The notes under the pieces: generated by a model
What the model saw: only the letters and a program-made list of their open reading frames with translations
Database searches by the model: none
Told to the model about the DNA's origin: nothing
Program-made: the position numbers and the translations under genes
Assembly (NCBI GenBank): GCA_028274465.1
Contig: CM051456.1
Span: 1,179,545-1,243,544 of the forward strand
DNA: 64,000 nucleotides
DNA from: Plantago ovata
Lineage: Eukaryota > Streptophyta > Magnoliopsida > Lamiales > Plantaginaceae
Reading direction: 5' to 3'
Shown here: piece by piece, positions 50,718 to 61,849 of the stretch
Layout of the letters: every line of letters starts with the position of its first letter
Position numbering within the stretch: position 1 is the stretch's first letter

Positions 50718-51032
50718 TTTAACGAATCGCATTTCATCCATACAGCACACCTCGAAAATTACAAACAATAGCAAATACACATTTTCAATAAAATTAAGGA
50801 ATAGAAGAGTTTCTTCAACAAAATTACAAACAACTAAGGAATAGAAGAGTTTCTTCATCTTAATTTCCCTCAATCGCTTCTTAGTTGAATCCAATACACC
50901 TTTGAGATCAGATAACTTCTTATTCAGGTCTCTGTTCAACCGCTCTGCTCCTTTGGGGCAATGGCGGACATTGGCGTTTATCTCATTCTGAATCCCCTTC
51001 AGTTCGGATACAGTGGTTTGGTAATCAATCAT
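50718..51032 (-). pseudogene. Unrecognised small gene, truncated copy 1
   Basis: From the ATG at 51032 the minus strand reads MIDYQTTVSELKGIQNEI, then about 40 more Lys/Glu/Leu-rich residues ending LDSTKKRLREIK, a likely helical or coiled-coil segment. It continues into sequence that looks intronic, then a few codons (DEMRFVK) matching the start of a second exon that is complete at 58791-58931. The copy is cut there. The frame stays open for about 105 codons through the presumed intron. I do not recognise the protein. Confidence 0.5.
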
Positions 51033-51590
51033 CACGGTGGAGCTCAATTTCGGAGGGTTCCATGGTTTCCGAGGGTTTGAGTCGTGGCGTTTTCAGAGGG
51101 ATTTCGATTTTGGGACTGGAGGGAAGAGAGAAGAGTGAGAGAGGGGTACCCGTGAGAGAGAGAGCTGGGTGGGGCCACTGGAGGTGGGTATTACTAAAAA
51201 GTGTTTTGTTGGCACTACTAATATATCGATCGTTTTGTAGTTTAGATAACTTATGGATCGTTTTGACACTCTTTAGTTATGTAAATTACTCACTTGACTG
51301 CAAGTTCTTAATTAAATTTTGCTCTTTAATTATCTTTTATTCTTTTTGGGCTTGCCGGATAAATTTCAACTTCCTCTTAACTATTTATCTTATCTCCCAG
51401 CTTGTTGGGCGGCTCTGGACTTGCCATAACCTTTACTTATATAACTCGGGCTTGCCGAGTGGTTCCAAACTTGTTTTTCACTATCTGCATACTGTATGTT
51501 TTAATTACACTAACACAATTTATGACCCAAATACCCAATAATTACTTTGATGTAGTTGAACTTTGGATCGGCTTTTCTTTATTTATTTTA
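51033..51590. repeat. Duplicated block D, copy 1 (upstream part)
   Basis: Promoter and leader of the small gene plus spacer. Matches 59257-59679 and 60272-60425; the gap in the second copy is the inserted MITE. Contains GAGAGAGAGAG and CTTGTTGGGCGGCTCTGGAC. Confidence 0.75.
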
Positions 51591-52125
51591 GGGCAATTTA
51601 CATCTACACCCCTTGTTAGTTTTTTTTATTACAGATCTTACCTTCTTAGTTTAACAATTAATTGCAGTCCCCTGTTAGTTAAAATCAATTACAAGTAGCC
51701 ACACGAACTTGACTTTTCGCGCACTAAGAGCTGGAAATGACAGTTTTAGCCTTGCCGGAATCTCAGTTTTTGGCCTGAGCCAAACAGCTTAAGTTTACTT
51801 TATTTACACATTTACCTCTAAACTATTTTATTTTACAAAATTAACTTTAATTTATTTCAAATAAACCACAAAAAGTAAATAAATTTATAATGAACTAATA
51901 ATAATTGTAAAATTACCCCAATTTAAGGTTTTGTTTCAAATCTACCCCAAAAATATAAGTTAAAAAAAACCCAAATATAAAATTAAAAAAAAAAATAAGA
52001 AAACAAAGGATCTGGTCGCTCCGACCAGACCACAGCTCCGGTAGGACAGCTCCTAACCGGAGCTGGTAATAGCTCCGATCGGAGCTATTAAAGAGCTCCG
52101 GTTAGGAGCTGTAAAACAGCTTCCA
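51591..52125. mobile_element. Mutator-like element M2, truncated copy 1
   Basis: Left part of the element that is complete at 60426-61506: starts GGGCAATTTACATCTAC after TTTATTTTA. It reaches the GCTCCG-rich core at about 52013-52122 and stops where repeat R1 begins. The right end is missing. Confidence 0.75.
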
Positions 52126-52790
52126 GGACCATGTTGTGAACGCATCATATCAACTTCCTATGGATTTACCGTAACCCGTGGAGAAGCAACTGAAATTTTT
52201 TCCAGATGGGATCTTGTTAAAGTTATGAAATTGTTATACTTGCTTCAGAACAGATGCAATATGCAAACAGTTGGCTGGAAAAATTGTTTTGCGATAATAT
52301 AGCTCGTCCAAGGGTACAATATATGACAAGGGTACAATATATGACAAGAGAATAGTATGCATAATTTGAAAATATACTTTGTTAAATGGTAATCACAAAT
52401 GAAGATAGTTGCTCGTTGTGCGCGGAGATTGGAAAATGTTCATTATGATTTGTATATTACTTCATTTACGGGAAGCGCATGTATATTCTTTTTTTTTTTT
52501 GTATTTATTAGAATTATATATTTGAGAACTAATGAAATGGTCAATGGAAATCGGAAATCTATTTATATTCTTAGTATTGTTTCTTGTAGATATAACCATC
52601 TTATATATATATACTACAACTAATGAAATGGTAAAAAAACTTTCTATAACTTTTTAGTCTTTATATATATTCGGAAACTAATGGAATGATTTAAAACTTT
52701 CTATAACTTTTTAGGTTTCGAAACTTATAATTACGGGTTGTCTCGTGTCAGCACTTAACTACAATCAATCACTCTGACAAAGCTCACATT
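52126..52790. repeat. Dispersed repeat R1, copy 2 (without Helitron)
   Basis: Matches 48671-49157 and 50077-50150. Joined directly to the truncated Mutator-like element, so an unequal rearrangement or an R1 insertion explains the junction. It preserves the pre-Helitron target site at about 52600-52612. Confidence 0.85.
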
Positions 52791-52811
52791 TTTCATGAAG
52801 GCTTACAAAAA

Positions 52812-53000
52812 AGTGTTTAATGAAGGCTAACAAAAAACAAAAGTTCGACGACTTTACATCATTACATGCACATTGGCTTGGGTCTAGCTAGTGTCTACAC
52901 TCATGTTGGTCAAACTGAAAAGAAACTCAGGAAGATATACAAGTGTCGTGGACATGGGACATTGTGGGTTATAATAGAGGGGAAATAATTTATTAATTTT
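52812..53000 (+). pseudogene. PLA1 fragment 1
   Basis: Matches 46511-46580 of the PLA1 gene (GTGTTTAATGAAGG, GACTTTAC, GTCTACACTCATGT), with small insertions including a duplicated start word. It then jumps to the gene's last codons (GAAGATATAC). Frame destroyed. Confidence 0.75.
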
Positions 53001-53429
53001 AACCATTGTAATCCGTAGGAGTGATCGTAATTCATATTACACACGCAAGTAAGTGTTACATCACGTTCTACCTCTCCGGTCATTATTGTTCGAATTCATA
53101 ATAACTTGTTAGTATTCATGAAAATCCATAACAATTGCTTTCTGGTCGTTCTTTGTTTGATGAGCTCGTTCAAGCAAATCAAACATAATTTTGAAAAACA
53201 ATCTAACATAATTTAACAGTAATTAGGTCAGATTTTACAAATATATTCAATCATCCGAGCATTCACGGACGTCTTCGAACGGATAATTCCCCCGGTAAAC
53301 AAAATCTAACTCGTATAGAAATAGTAGTACATGATTACAAAAATTACAACCTATAAAACAAAATCTAGGAATTTCAAAAATCTACACTGAGACTTACTGG
53401 GTCGGACAATTTACCCTAACCAAGTAACC

Positions 53430-53545
53430 ACATGGGCCACAGTTTAGGTGGTGCGTGGGCCTTTTGAACGCTTAAGCGCTCCAAGACGTTCTTCCTCTTG
53501 AGTTCCTTTAAATTCGTTATTCATCAAAAGTCAAAACTCAAGAGT
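53430..53545 (+). pseudogene. PLA1 fragment 2
   Basis: Carries the lipase-elbow DNA (GGGCCACAGTTTAGG, then CCTTTTGAACGC) joined directly to PLA1 3' UTR sequence (CTTAAGCGC, TTCTTCCTC, TTATTCATCAAA). The order relative to fragment 1 is swapped compared with the gene, implying rearrangement. Confidence 0.75.
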
Positions 53546-54065
53546 TTTTCAATTTGATTCTTCATAGTTTTCTTTTCTCCTTATCTCCCCCCATCAGATT
53601 CTGTTCATCACCATCATCAGTTCACTTAACTTGAGCTGCTGTTTAATTTTATCGTGTGATCGATTAACAGTAATTCCCATTCTAAGTAGTCATAAAGTTA
53701 CTGACTGTCTTGCTAATTGAAGTGTATTTAATGTGTGTATTCTTTTTGTTTAGCAGGTTGAACCAAATGCCCATGAGATTGGAAACATCACATGAAATAT
53801 GAAAGGCTTTGCAAATTATCTTTTGGCTAATATTCTTATTCATGAGAAGAACTCTATACATTACCAATGAAGTTAAGAGTATAAAAGTATATAAGATCGA
53901 GTAAAATAAGACACACCACGGGCTAAACATGATGTAATATTCTATCCAAGTGGTTGCATCCTACTATCATATATAAAAAACTACAATGATTGCAATCTGC
54001 TCGTGTTAAGTCTTTAAAATCACCCAGCATATATATACTACACCCTGCATAATTACAATGATTGC
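53546..54065. other. Spacer
   Basis: AT-rich sequence without recognisable gene or repeat. Confidence 0.5.
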
Positions 54066-55755
54066 AATCGACTGAGGCATATGCAGTCCAGTATCTTCCA
54101 AGACTCTGTCCATTGACCCAGACTTGGACTTCCCCATGCTAGCTACTCGTCCAAAGCCACAGCAAAATCTAAACCAAACTTTAGGGACTCAAATCTCTGC
54201 ATTCCTATTCCCTAGTTGTAGTCTATTCTTGGTTGGGCTCAAATCAGCTGAAACCAGAGGTTTCTCACATGATTTAATTGCTTTATGGAGTTCTGTCATA
54301 TGACCATACTTAGGTTGTCGGAGCAAACCTGTCAATCAAGGTACATTGTTACATTTTTCTTTCTTGTGTATAACTCACATGCGAATATAGGCAATCCTAG
54401 CAATACTTTAGCAGATAGACAGTAAATGAAAAACCTCCCTTCTGAACAAATTTGGCAACAGCAAATGCCAAATCCTAAAACTGGTCCGCCAAATTCTGAA
54501 ATCCTGATAGTTTCATGAACCATAATGAGACAGGCAACCACTAATCTCTTACACTGGAGAGCGGAATTGATTCGGAAAAATAATTACGTACCAGCCAGTC
54601 CAAGCCTCAGTCCACATTGTAGGTTTGTAAGCTCTATTTGGTGAGGACGTATGGCAACAGAATCCGTTGCATGTATTAATCTGTCAACAATAGAGAAAAA
54701 ATCAGCCACAGGAACTCTGTATATTTTAGTTGCTTACCACAGGATCTGGTGCATCTTCTTGCTTGCACCAACAGCCATGCTTGCAGCCCATGTCGAATAT
54801 TGATGGCCAGAAGCACCCAATGCTTTCGATTGCGGCCCATACTTATTATCAATCTGCAGGAAACAATAGTTAGAGCTATCTCCTGATAAACATACACCAG
54901 CCAAAATCATTTTATAAGTGCCTAAAATGAAATCATTGTGAATCACAAATGGGAGAGAGTATAATAATAGGGCTACCTTGAGATTCATACAAATTCGCAC
55001 TCTTCATTAGGTTGACGATTTTCTCTGTGAACCCTTTCATAGCCAACTCTGTTGGCTCAACTGTTACATCAAGAAATCATTTTAGTGCTTCAAATCAAAT
55101 CACATTTAGTCTAAATGTTCGTAACTGAGAAAGCTCTGCACCAAATGTAGGAAATACAAAAATGCAAGGATTATTCCAAAGCATTTAAGGGTTCATTTTT
55201 CACTTATCAGATTCAAAGAGTCTATAAGACACTAAACACCATAAATGAAAGCTGCAAAAGAACTGGGATGAACTTTGAACAGCTCATTATCCGTCCTGAA
55301 GCTAATCTCTGGGACATATTTAAGCCAAACTGGAAATCCTCTGCATAACAAGATGCAAAAAGAAGCATCAAGTGTGACTGTACACTTTTAACAATAAAGA
55401 GAACACTAGTGCCTGTTTGCTAATGCTTCATGAAGTACTATATATTATTGAAAGTGCTGAAGTAAGCTGATTCTGAGAATCATCTTTAGGGGCCAATTAA
55501 CTAAACCATTTAGTTTCTTTCAAGTAAAGGAGTATCTATTTTAGCAGACTTCTTTTGTTGCTTCTTCTACAAATAAGCACAATCAGTTTATAAAAAAGCA
55601 GTTGCAAACAAGCACCAAAGTAAGTGACAGTGCATACAGGTAAGAAGGTTTCCTTACTCAAAATTCCATTCTGCACAAAAATAAGGCCCAATTCTGAGAT
55701 GAGCATAAAGCCCTGCTCTCTGAATGGTCTTCACAAACCTCACCAAATCATATCT
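54066..55755 (-). pseudogene. Beta-galactosidase (GH35, BGAL type) pseudogene
   Basis: Minus-strand exons of a plant cell-wall beta-galactosidase in correct order: [20 protein letters not shown] with [10 protein letters not shown] (55755-55657); [20 protein letters not shown] (about 55345-55281); [19 protein letters not shown] (about 55065-54978); IDNKYGPQSKALGASGHQYS (54855-54737); INTCNGF, then [13 protein letters not shown] (about 54683-54593); EFGGPV and a frame-broken next exon (about 54510-54400); [20 protein letters not shown] (about 54335-54247); and a distant C-terminal piece [14 protein letters not shown] (about 54130-54075). Lesions: no first exon, an internal loss between AVG and CK in the fourth segment that changes frame, frame breaks after EFGGPV, and a large deletion joining the central domain to the C-terminal domain. 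Confidence 0.9.
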
Positions 55756-57875
55756 TTTAACAATCTAAATATTATTAAGCGCAAAAAAAAAAAAAAAAAG
55801 TTTTCTTGTTTTCTGGCACTGATTATCAAGAAAAGATAGAAGTTTCTTCTCTTTTGTTGATTTCTAGCTATGTGTGGGATTGTTGCATAGTTGATGAAAG
55901 TGAAATGGGAGAGAGTGTGTTTACTTATGGGGCGTGTTAGATATGGAGTTGAGAGAGTGAGAAAAGCAAGCAGCTGCTGACAGGAGTGAAGTGAATGGCC
56001 TGTGTGTATATATTTATATGTACAGACCACAGAGTGTGTAGTGTGTAGTGGTGTTTAACTGTGTGACCCAACCCTCTAGAAAGGTTTCTTTTGCAAAATT
56101 GTTTCGGCTTTCTGCTAACTAGTCATCTGATAAATTGGTGGCCAATTAAAGAATGGTGGTGTATTTGTGTGCATACAGCATACTGTTGTTCATGAATGTG
56201 TAATGTTCGTTAAGACAAATAAACGGGGCCTCGGAGCAGAAAATCTAATCGTCGAGGATGATTAGCCGGCCGGCAAGATGATGGGCGTGCCGGGGAGGGT
56301 TTTTGTGTGTGTGTGTACACCCCTAATGTTAATGGTACTGTTATGTGAATGGAGAAAGGGGTACTCGGTTCGAAGTAAAGTCAAGCTCGAACTTTGTCAT
56401 TGTCAATGGCTCGTTTATACAGGAAAAATTTGCAAGTGGTTTAATAGTTTAAAATGTTGATTTCTTATCATGGGTCGGAAACACTGAACTGTTTCTTTAA
56501 GTTTCAGTACTTTTATTTCATGACCAGCGGGAAATAAGGTTCCATTTGGTGTGTGGGAAAGTATAGCATTAAATTGGTTATATAATGCTAGGTGAAGGTT
56601 CCATTTATGTAGTTAAGAGTTTCAACTTACTACCATTAAGATAGGCAGTGAAATATAGATAAGTAGTTAAGTACATTACTAGCACTGCTTGTTAGGGTTA
56701 ACAAGTGTTTTTATGAACTTATGATCAATTATTGATCAGTAGTAAGTAGAAACATAAACATTTACTAGGGCAATTGAAGTTTTCCATTTACTAGGTAGGG
56801 AGTATACGTTTTGTTGTTTTAAATAGTGTTTTGTGTTTCACCAATATTACTGTTTACTTACTTAATCAAAATGCAAATTTTATAATTTAAGTTCTAAGAA
56901 TATTACTTAACTCTTTATACAGTTCATTAAATCACTTTCTGGCTTCACACTTTTTCTGCACTTGATTCAGACTTCAGAGAGACAGCCTGTACTAGGGGAG
57001 GGAACGGGGATCAATGTTCAAATCATTTTAAGTTTTAACTTTTAAAAAATATACTAGTACTAGTAAAAGGGGAAAGGATAACTATGTTGGGATATTAATA
57101 CTATCTCCGACCCTAAAACTTTATCTTACGCCACATTACTATTCTACTCATATTAAACTCTATCATACCCTTTCTCCTACCCTCATATTCCATTTACTCA
57201 AAATTTCTTTTTCTTTTCCTATTTCTTTTTCAACTACTTTATTCTTGTTCTTGTGGTGAGGAGAGACAGGCAAGTTAAAGAAAAGAAAAAATAATAAAAT
57301 ATTCTATCTTACCCATTTGGTGGGAACAAACTCGTGACGAAACATGGATGGAGGTGATTGTATGGTGATCTTAGGTATGATCATACATTCACCATACCAT
57401 ACGATGGTCTAAGTGACACTTATGCTGGATGGGGATAGCTGGGGTGGGAAATAAATAGACAAGTAAATGCTGCTGGATGGGGATAGCTGGGGTGGGATTT
57501 ATAAGTATAGACAAGTCAATGCTGGGGGTGGGGAAATATACGGTAGACAAGTATGGGTACGGACAAGTACGGTGGTAGGTACAGTATACAGTATTCGATA
57601 ACTTCAACCTATGCTAGGGTACATCAGTAGCTGTAACAACAAAATGAGGAAATACAAGTCTGGTACTCCTCCTCAGCTATGATGTATCCACTCATGTCAT
57701 CTCATCTACCTGTCACCTGTGGAAAACATAATCAATTCATTAAAAAGGAGGTGAACAATGTTGTGTTTATGAGTAATTAAGGCGTTCATAAAAGCATGAC
57801 GGTACCTATGTTAAGATTCAAGAAGCTTAATAATTGAAGATTTTCCTTGGTAAGCAAATATTGAAAAATAATTAA
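55756..57875. other. Spacer with simple repeats
   Basis: No gene. At about 57424-57540 an imperfect tandem (GGGGATAGCTGGGGTGGG, repeated with variants) occurs. A poly-A/T patch lies at 55784-55799. The rest is unremarkable. Confidence 0.5.
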
Positions 57876-58036
57876 TTGCTTTTAGGCAGTGTACATAGAG
57901 GCTGTACACTGCCTGAGGTGAGTTTCTCAAACCAAGCTGAGGGTAAAGACCCTGAATATCACGAACATTCGCCCCAGAAACTGCCTGTTGATACTCCACC
58001 ATAGCTACAGCCTCTATGTACACTGCCTAAAAGCAA
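57876..58036. repeat. 31-bp perfect inverted repeat (long hairpin)
   Basis: 57876-57906 (TTGCTTTTAGGCAGTGTACA... TGTA) is exactly complementary to 58006-58036, with a 99-base spacer. Weaker complementarity extends outward (ATTGAAAAAT and TCAATAATTAAT words). The left arm also contains its own small palindrome (GTGTAC...GTACAC). It could be a foldback MITE or a small-RNA precursor; the sequence alone does not decide. Confidence 0.85.
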
Positions 58037-58790
58037 CTCCAGTCATGCTTTTTTCAATATTAATTATTGAAAAATCTTCAATAATTAATAATTGAATGGC
58101 ATTTTTGACCAACTTTTTACTTTATTCACAAAGCACAAACAATTTCCAAACAACCACCATTCATCATCTCCAACTGAAGCAAATGTGTTAATAAAACTGT
58201 ATAGTGACAGATAACTATTGAATATTATCCTTCATTAATTGGAGTATAATAATTATTTCAAATGGGTATATAATTTATCAGTATCTGAATTGTTGTTTCT
58301 ATAGTGCAGCAATACTTGATGGTTGATATAAAGAAGAGCAGCTTTTACCGGTAAAGACAAGTCTGTTACTAGAGAATATAAAGGCAAGCAATACCATTCA
58401 GATCAGAATGCAGCCACAAGAACCACAGTCTCTTATCCTTGACATTATATAGAATCCTACTTTGGGCTGATTATTCCCTTTTTATGTAACACTTATTCTA
58501 TTCTATTCAAGCTCTTTGCTCTAATACTCATTTTAGGCTCTTGTACTACAGTACAGTATAGTGCTCATCTATTTTTTAAGATTATTTACGTTTGCTTTTG
58601 AAACCTATCTTATTTACTCCGACTATTAATGATGCAGAAATATTCATATGAAAAAGGGCAAATCATCACACGAATACAATTCTGCAACATGGACACAAAG
58701 ATCAAAATATACCAATTCCTACTCATAGACTAATTTAGGAAAACTTAAACAGGGAAAAAAGATCAAACCAATAAAGATCAAAGATATATC
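58037..58790. other. Spacer with a dispersed repeat
   Basis: 58505-58605 matches 39478-39580 (CTCTTTGCTCTAATACTCAT and onward). No gene is seen before the exon at 58791. Confidence 0.55.
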
Positions 58791-59270
58791 TCATTCATTA
58801 GGGGGGTTCACCACCCTGAGGCCGCAACGTTTTGCAAACGGGTACAATGAATCGGAAGCTATCTTGACAGCACAGCAGGTATCATTCCACTTTTTATCGT
58901 TCTTCAGGTCCTTAACGAATCGCATTTCATCCTACAGCACACCTCGAAAATTACAAACAATAGCAAATACACATTTTCAATAAAATTAAGAAAATTACAA
59001 ACAATAGCAAATACACATTTTCAATAAAATTAAGGAATAGAAGAGTTTCTTCAACAAAATTACAAACAACTAAGGAATAGAATAGTTTCTTCATCTTAAT
59101 TTCCGCTTCTTAGTTGAATCCAATACACCTTTGAGATCAGATAACTTCTTATTCAGGTCTCTGTTCAACCGCTCTGCTCCTTTGGGGCAATGGCGGACAT
59201 TGGTGTTTATCTCATTCTGAATCCCCTTCAGTTCGGATACACAGTGGTTTGGTAATCAATCATCACGGTG
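58791..59270 (-). pseudogene. Unrecognised small two-exon gene, copy 2 (complete second exon, damaged first exon)
   Basis: The second exon, 58931-58791, follows an acceptor (CTGTAG). It reads DEMRFVKDLKNDKKWNDTCC, then AVKIASDSLYPFAKRC, GLRVVNPPNE and a stop, 46 codons with three Cys. The first exon (about 59270-59100) matches copy 1 but has a 2-base insertion near its start and a loss of about 7 bases near its end, so the frame is broken. The intron carries an extra tandem of AAAATTACAAACAATAGC. Function unknown. It may be a decayed fragment of a larger gene. Confidence 0.5.
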
Positions 59271-59679
59271 GAGCTCAATTTCGGAGGATCCAGTTTCCGA
59301 GGGTTTGAGTTGTGGCGTTTTCAGAGGTTTTCAGAGGGGTTTCGATTTTGGGACTGGAGGGAAGAGAGAAGAGTGAGAGAGGGGTACCCGTGAGAGAGAG
59401 AGCTGGGTGGGGCCACTGGGGTGGGTATTACTAAATGTTTTGTTGGCACTACTAATATATCATATCGATCGTTTTGTAGTTTAGATAACTTATGGATCGT
59501 TTTTGACACTCTTTAGTTATGTAAATTACTCACTCGACTGCAAGTTCTTAATTAAATTTTGCTCTTTAATTATCTTTTATTCTTTTTGGGCTTGCCGGAT
59601 AAATTTCAACTTCCTCTTAACTATTTATCTTATCTCCCAGCTTGTTGGGCGGCTCTGGACTTGACATAACCTTTACTTA
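59271..59679. repeat. Duplicated block D, copy 2
   Basis: Matches 51033-51446 with few substitutions and a small duplication (GTTTTCAGAG twice). It continues after the inserted MITE at 60272-60425. Confidence 0.8.
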
Positions 59680-60271
59680 GGCTGCTCACTGTGGGTGTTC
59701 ACAGAGTCGTTCACAGAGCAGTTCACAGCCTCATGAACAACTTTTTATCTGTTGTGGTGGTTCACAATCAATTTCACCAAACAGTTCACCCCAGTTCACT
59801 AGCAAAGTTGTTCACGCAGTGGCGTGCTGTTCACAACAAAAAAGAAAGGAGCTTTTAATCAGGCGGTGACACTTGTCACCGCCTGATTCATTCTTTTTTT
59901 TTTTTTTTTGTCTTTCATTTTGTATAAAAAACATCAACAAAATAAATTCGAAAAAATCTGAAAAAATTACCAACACTCTTATTTTTGTTTTCTCTACATA
60001 TAGACACCAATTTTGTATATGTTTTGATTTTTTTTTTATAGTAAAAATCAAAAAATATTTGTTATTTTAAATTAAATTTAATATGAAATTAAAAATATTA
60101 ATTACCATAAAAAATAACCTAAAAATAAAATACAAAATTAAAAAAAAAAAAAGAAAAAAGAGTGGTGAACTGCATAGCAGGCTAGTGAACTGAAATGTTG
60201 TTCACACAGTTCACTACACCCAAAAAACTGTGGTGAACTGCGTGAACTGCAGTTCACCATAGTGAGCAGCC
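59680..60271. mobile_element. Harbinger-type MITE, 592 bp, with exact empty site
   Basis: Inverted ends GGCTGCTCACTGTGG and (complement) GGCTGCTCACTATGG. A TTA duplication lies at 59677-59679 and 60272-60274. The paralogous block at about 51440 reads TTTACTTATATAACTCG without the insert, proving the borders. TTA duplication and GGC ends fit PIF/Harbinger. The subterminal parts are packed with GTTCAC/GTGAAC words in both orientations. The centre is AT-rich with A and T runs. No transposase. Confidence 0.9.
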
Positions 60272-60425
60272 TTATATAACTCGGGCTTGCCGAGTGGTTC
60301 CAAACTTGTTTTTCACTATCTGCATACTGTATGTTTTAATTACACTAACACAATTTATGACCCAAATACCCAATAATTACTTTGATGTAGTTGAACTTTG
60401 GATCGGCTTTTCTTTATTTATTTTA

Positions 60426-61506
60426 AGGCAATTTACATCTACACCCCTTGTTAGTTTTTTTTATTACAGATCTTACCTTCTTAGTTTAACAATTAATTGC
60501 AGTCCCCTGTTAGTTAAAATCAATTACAAGTAGCCCCACGAACTTCACTTTTCGCGCACTAAGAGCTGGAAATGACAGTTTTAGCCTTGCCGGAATCTCA
60601 GTTTTTGGCCTGAGCCAAACAGCTTAAGTTTACTTTATTTACACATTTACCTCTAAACTATTTTATTTTACAAAATTAACTTTAATTTATTTCAAATTAA
60701 CCAGAAAAAGTAAATAAATTTATAATGAACTAATAATAATTGTAAAATTACCCCAATTTAAGGTTTTGTTTCAAATCTACCCCAAAAATATAAGTTAAAA
60801 AAAATCCAAATATAAAATTAAAAAAAAAATAAGAAAACAAAGGATCTGGTCGGAGCTAGCTCCGACCAGACCACAGCTCTGGTAGGACAGCTCCTAACCG
60901 GAGCTGGTAATAGCTCCGATCGGAGCTATTAAAGAGCTCCGATCGGAGCTGTTAACAGCTCCGATCGGGCTGTTTTACAGCTCCTAACCGGAGCTGGTAA
61001 TAGCTCCGATCGGAGCTATTTTACAGCTCCGGTCGAGCTGTTCTACAGCTCCTAACCAGAGCTGGTAATAGCTCCGACCGGAGCTATTTTACAGCTCCGG
61101 TCAGGCTGTTTTACAGCTCCTAACCGAAGCTGGTAATAGCTCCGATCGGAGCTATTAAAGAGCCCGATCGGAGCTGTTAACAGCTCTGATCGGAACTATT
61201 TTACAGCTCCGGTCGAGCTGTTTTACAGCTCCGGCAGTTCCGGTACCGGATATCAAAATTCGGTATCGGAATTGTAAGGTGAAGAAGATGATGTAAAAAA
61301 AAGAAAAGAGAAAAGATAAAAAGAAAAAAAAAGAAGAAAAAAAAGGAAAAATGATATAAAAAAACTAAGGCCTTGTTTGGCCGGTTTTTTTTTAAAAGTG
61401 AATAACGGCCAAGTCAAACTTTTTCCGGGCTAACTGTAATTGTTAAACTAAGAAGGGCAATTCTGTAGTTAGAGCCCGTAGCAAGGTAGGTAAATGTAAT
61501 TTTCCC
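60426..61506. mobile_element. Mutator-like element M2, complete copy, with palindromic GCTCCG core
   Basis: Flanked by 9-bp near-repeats (TTTATTTTA, 60417-60425; TTTATTTTT, 61507-61515). Ends align as inverted repeats (GGGCAATTTACATCTAC in copy 1 against the complement of GTAAATGTAATTTTCCC), and the similarity extends inward (CTTCTTAGTTTAACAATTA in both). No transposase frame. Related in design, and in part in sequence (AAGGCCTTGTTTG near the right arm), to the element at 15344-16472. Confidence 0.75.
60850..61245. repeat. Tandem palindromic core of M2 (AGCTCCGATCGGAGCT family)
   Basis: About 400 bases made of AGCTCCGATCGGAGCT-like palindromes and variants, linked by TATTTTACAGCTCC, GTTAACAGCTCC and CCTAACCGGAGCTGGTAAT. 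Higher-order units of about 120 bases recur roughly three times. In copy 1 (52013-52122) only one such unit is present, so the array has expanded or contracted since duplication. Confidence 0.9.
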
Positions 61507-61849
61507 TTTATTTTTAAGGTGTATTTACATATAATACCTTTTAACATGCCCTCATTTTTAATTAGGCCCTAATATTTCAATAATAGCGTTAATGAACGGT
61601 GCCCCATTGACTTTTGTTTACAAGACAAAATTACCATCCACGATAGATTACAAATGTATGTGCGGCCATTGTAAGTTACTATTATCATCCTAGGAACCAC
61701 GAAGAAGGTAGATAAATCTGCAGAAACCAATTCAAGAGATCTTATTTTATTGTGGAAATTGATAGCATCATGCATTTGAGCTTTCAGCATCCCCAAAATA
61801 AGCAAGTGAATGGAAACTGAAAACATGGTAAGCCGGCCAGACAGTTCTT
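61507..61849. other. Spacer
   Basis: No gene recognised. It ends at the LINE remnant. Confidence 0.5.

Noticed and set aside
51062..51541. 159-codon plus-strand frame
   Set aside because: Lies in the promoter of the small gene and spacer of block D. The second copy does not preserve it because of indels and the inserted MITE.
60294..60533. 79-codon frame, also present at about 51.4 kb
   Set aside because: Conserved only because the DNA block is duplicated; it runs through M2's terminal repeat and lacks any domain.
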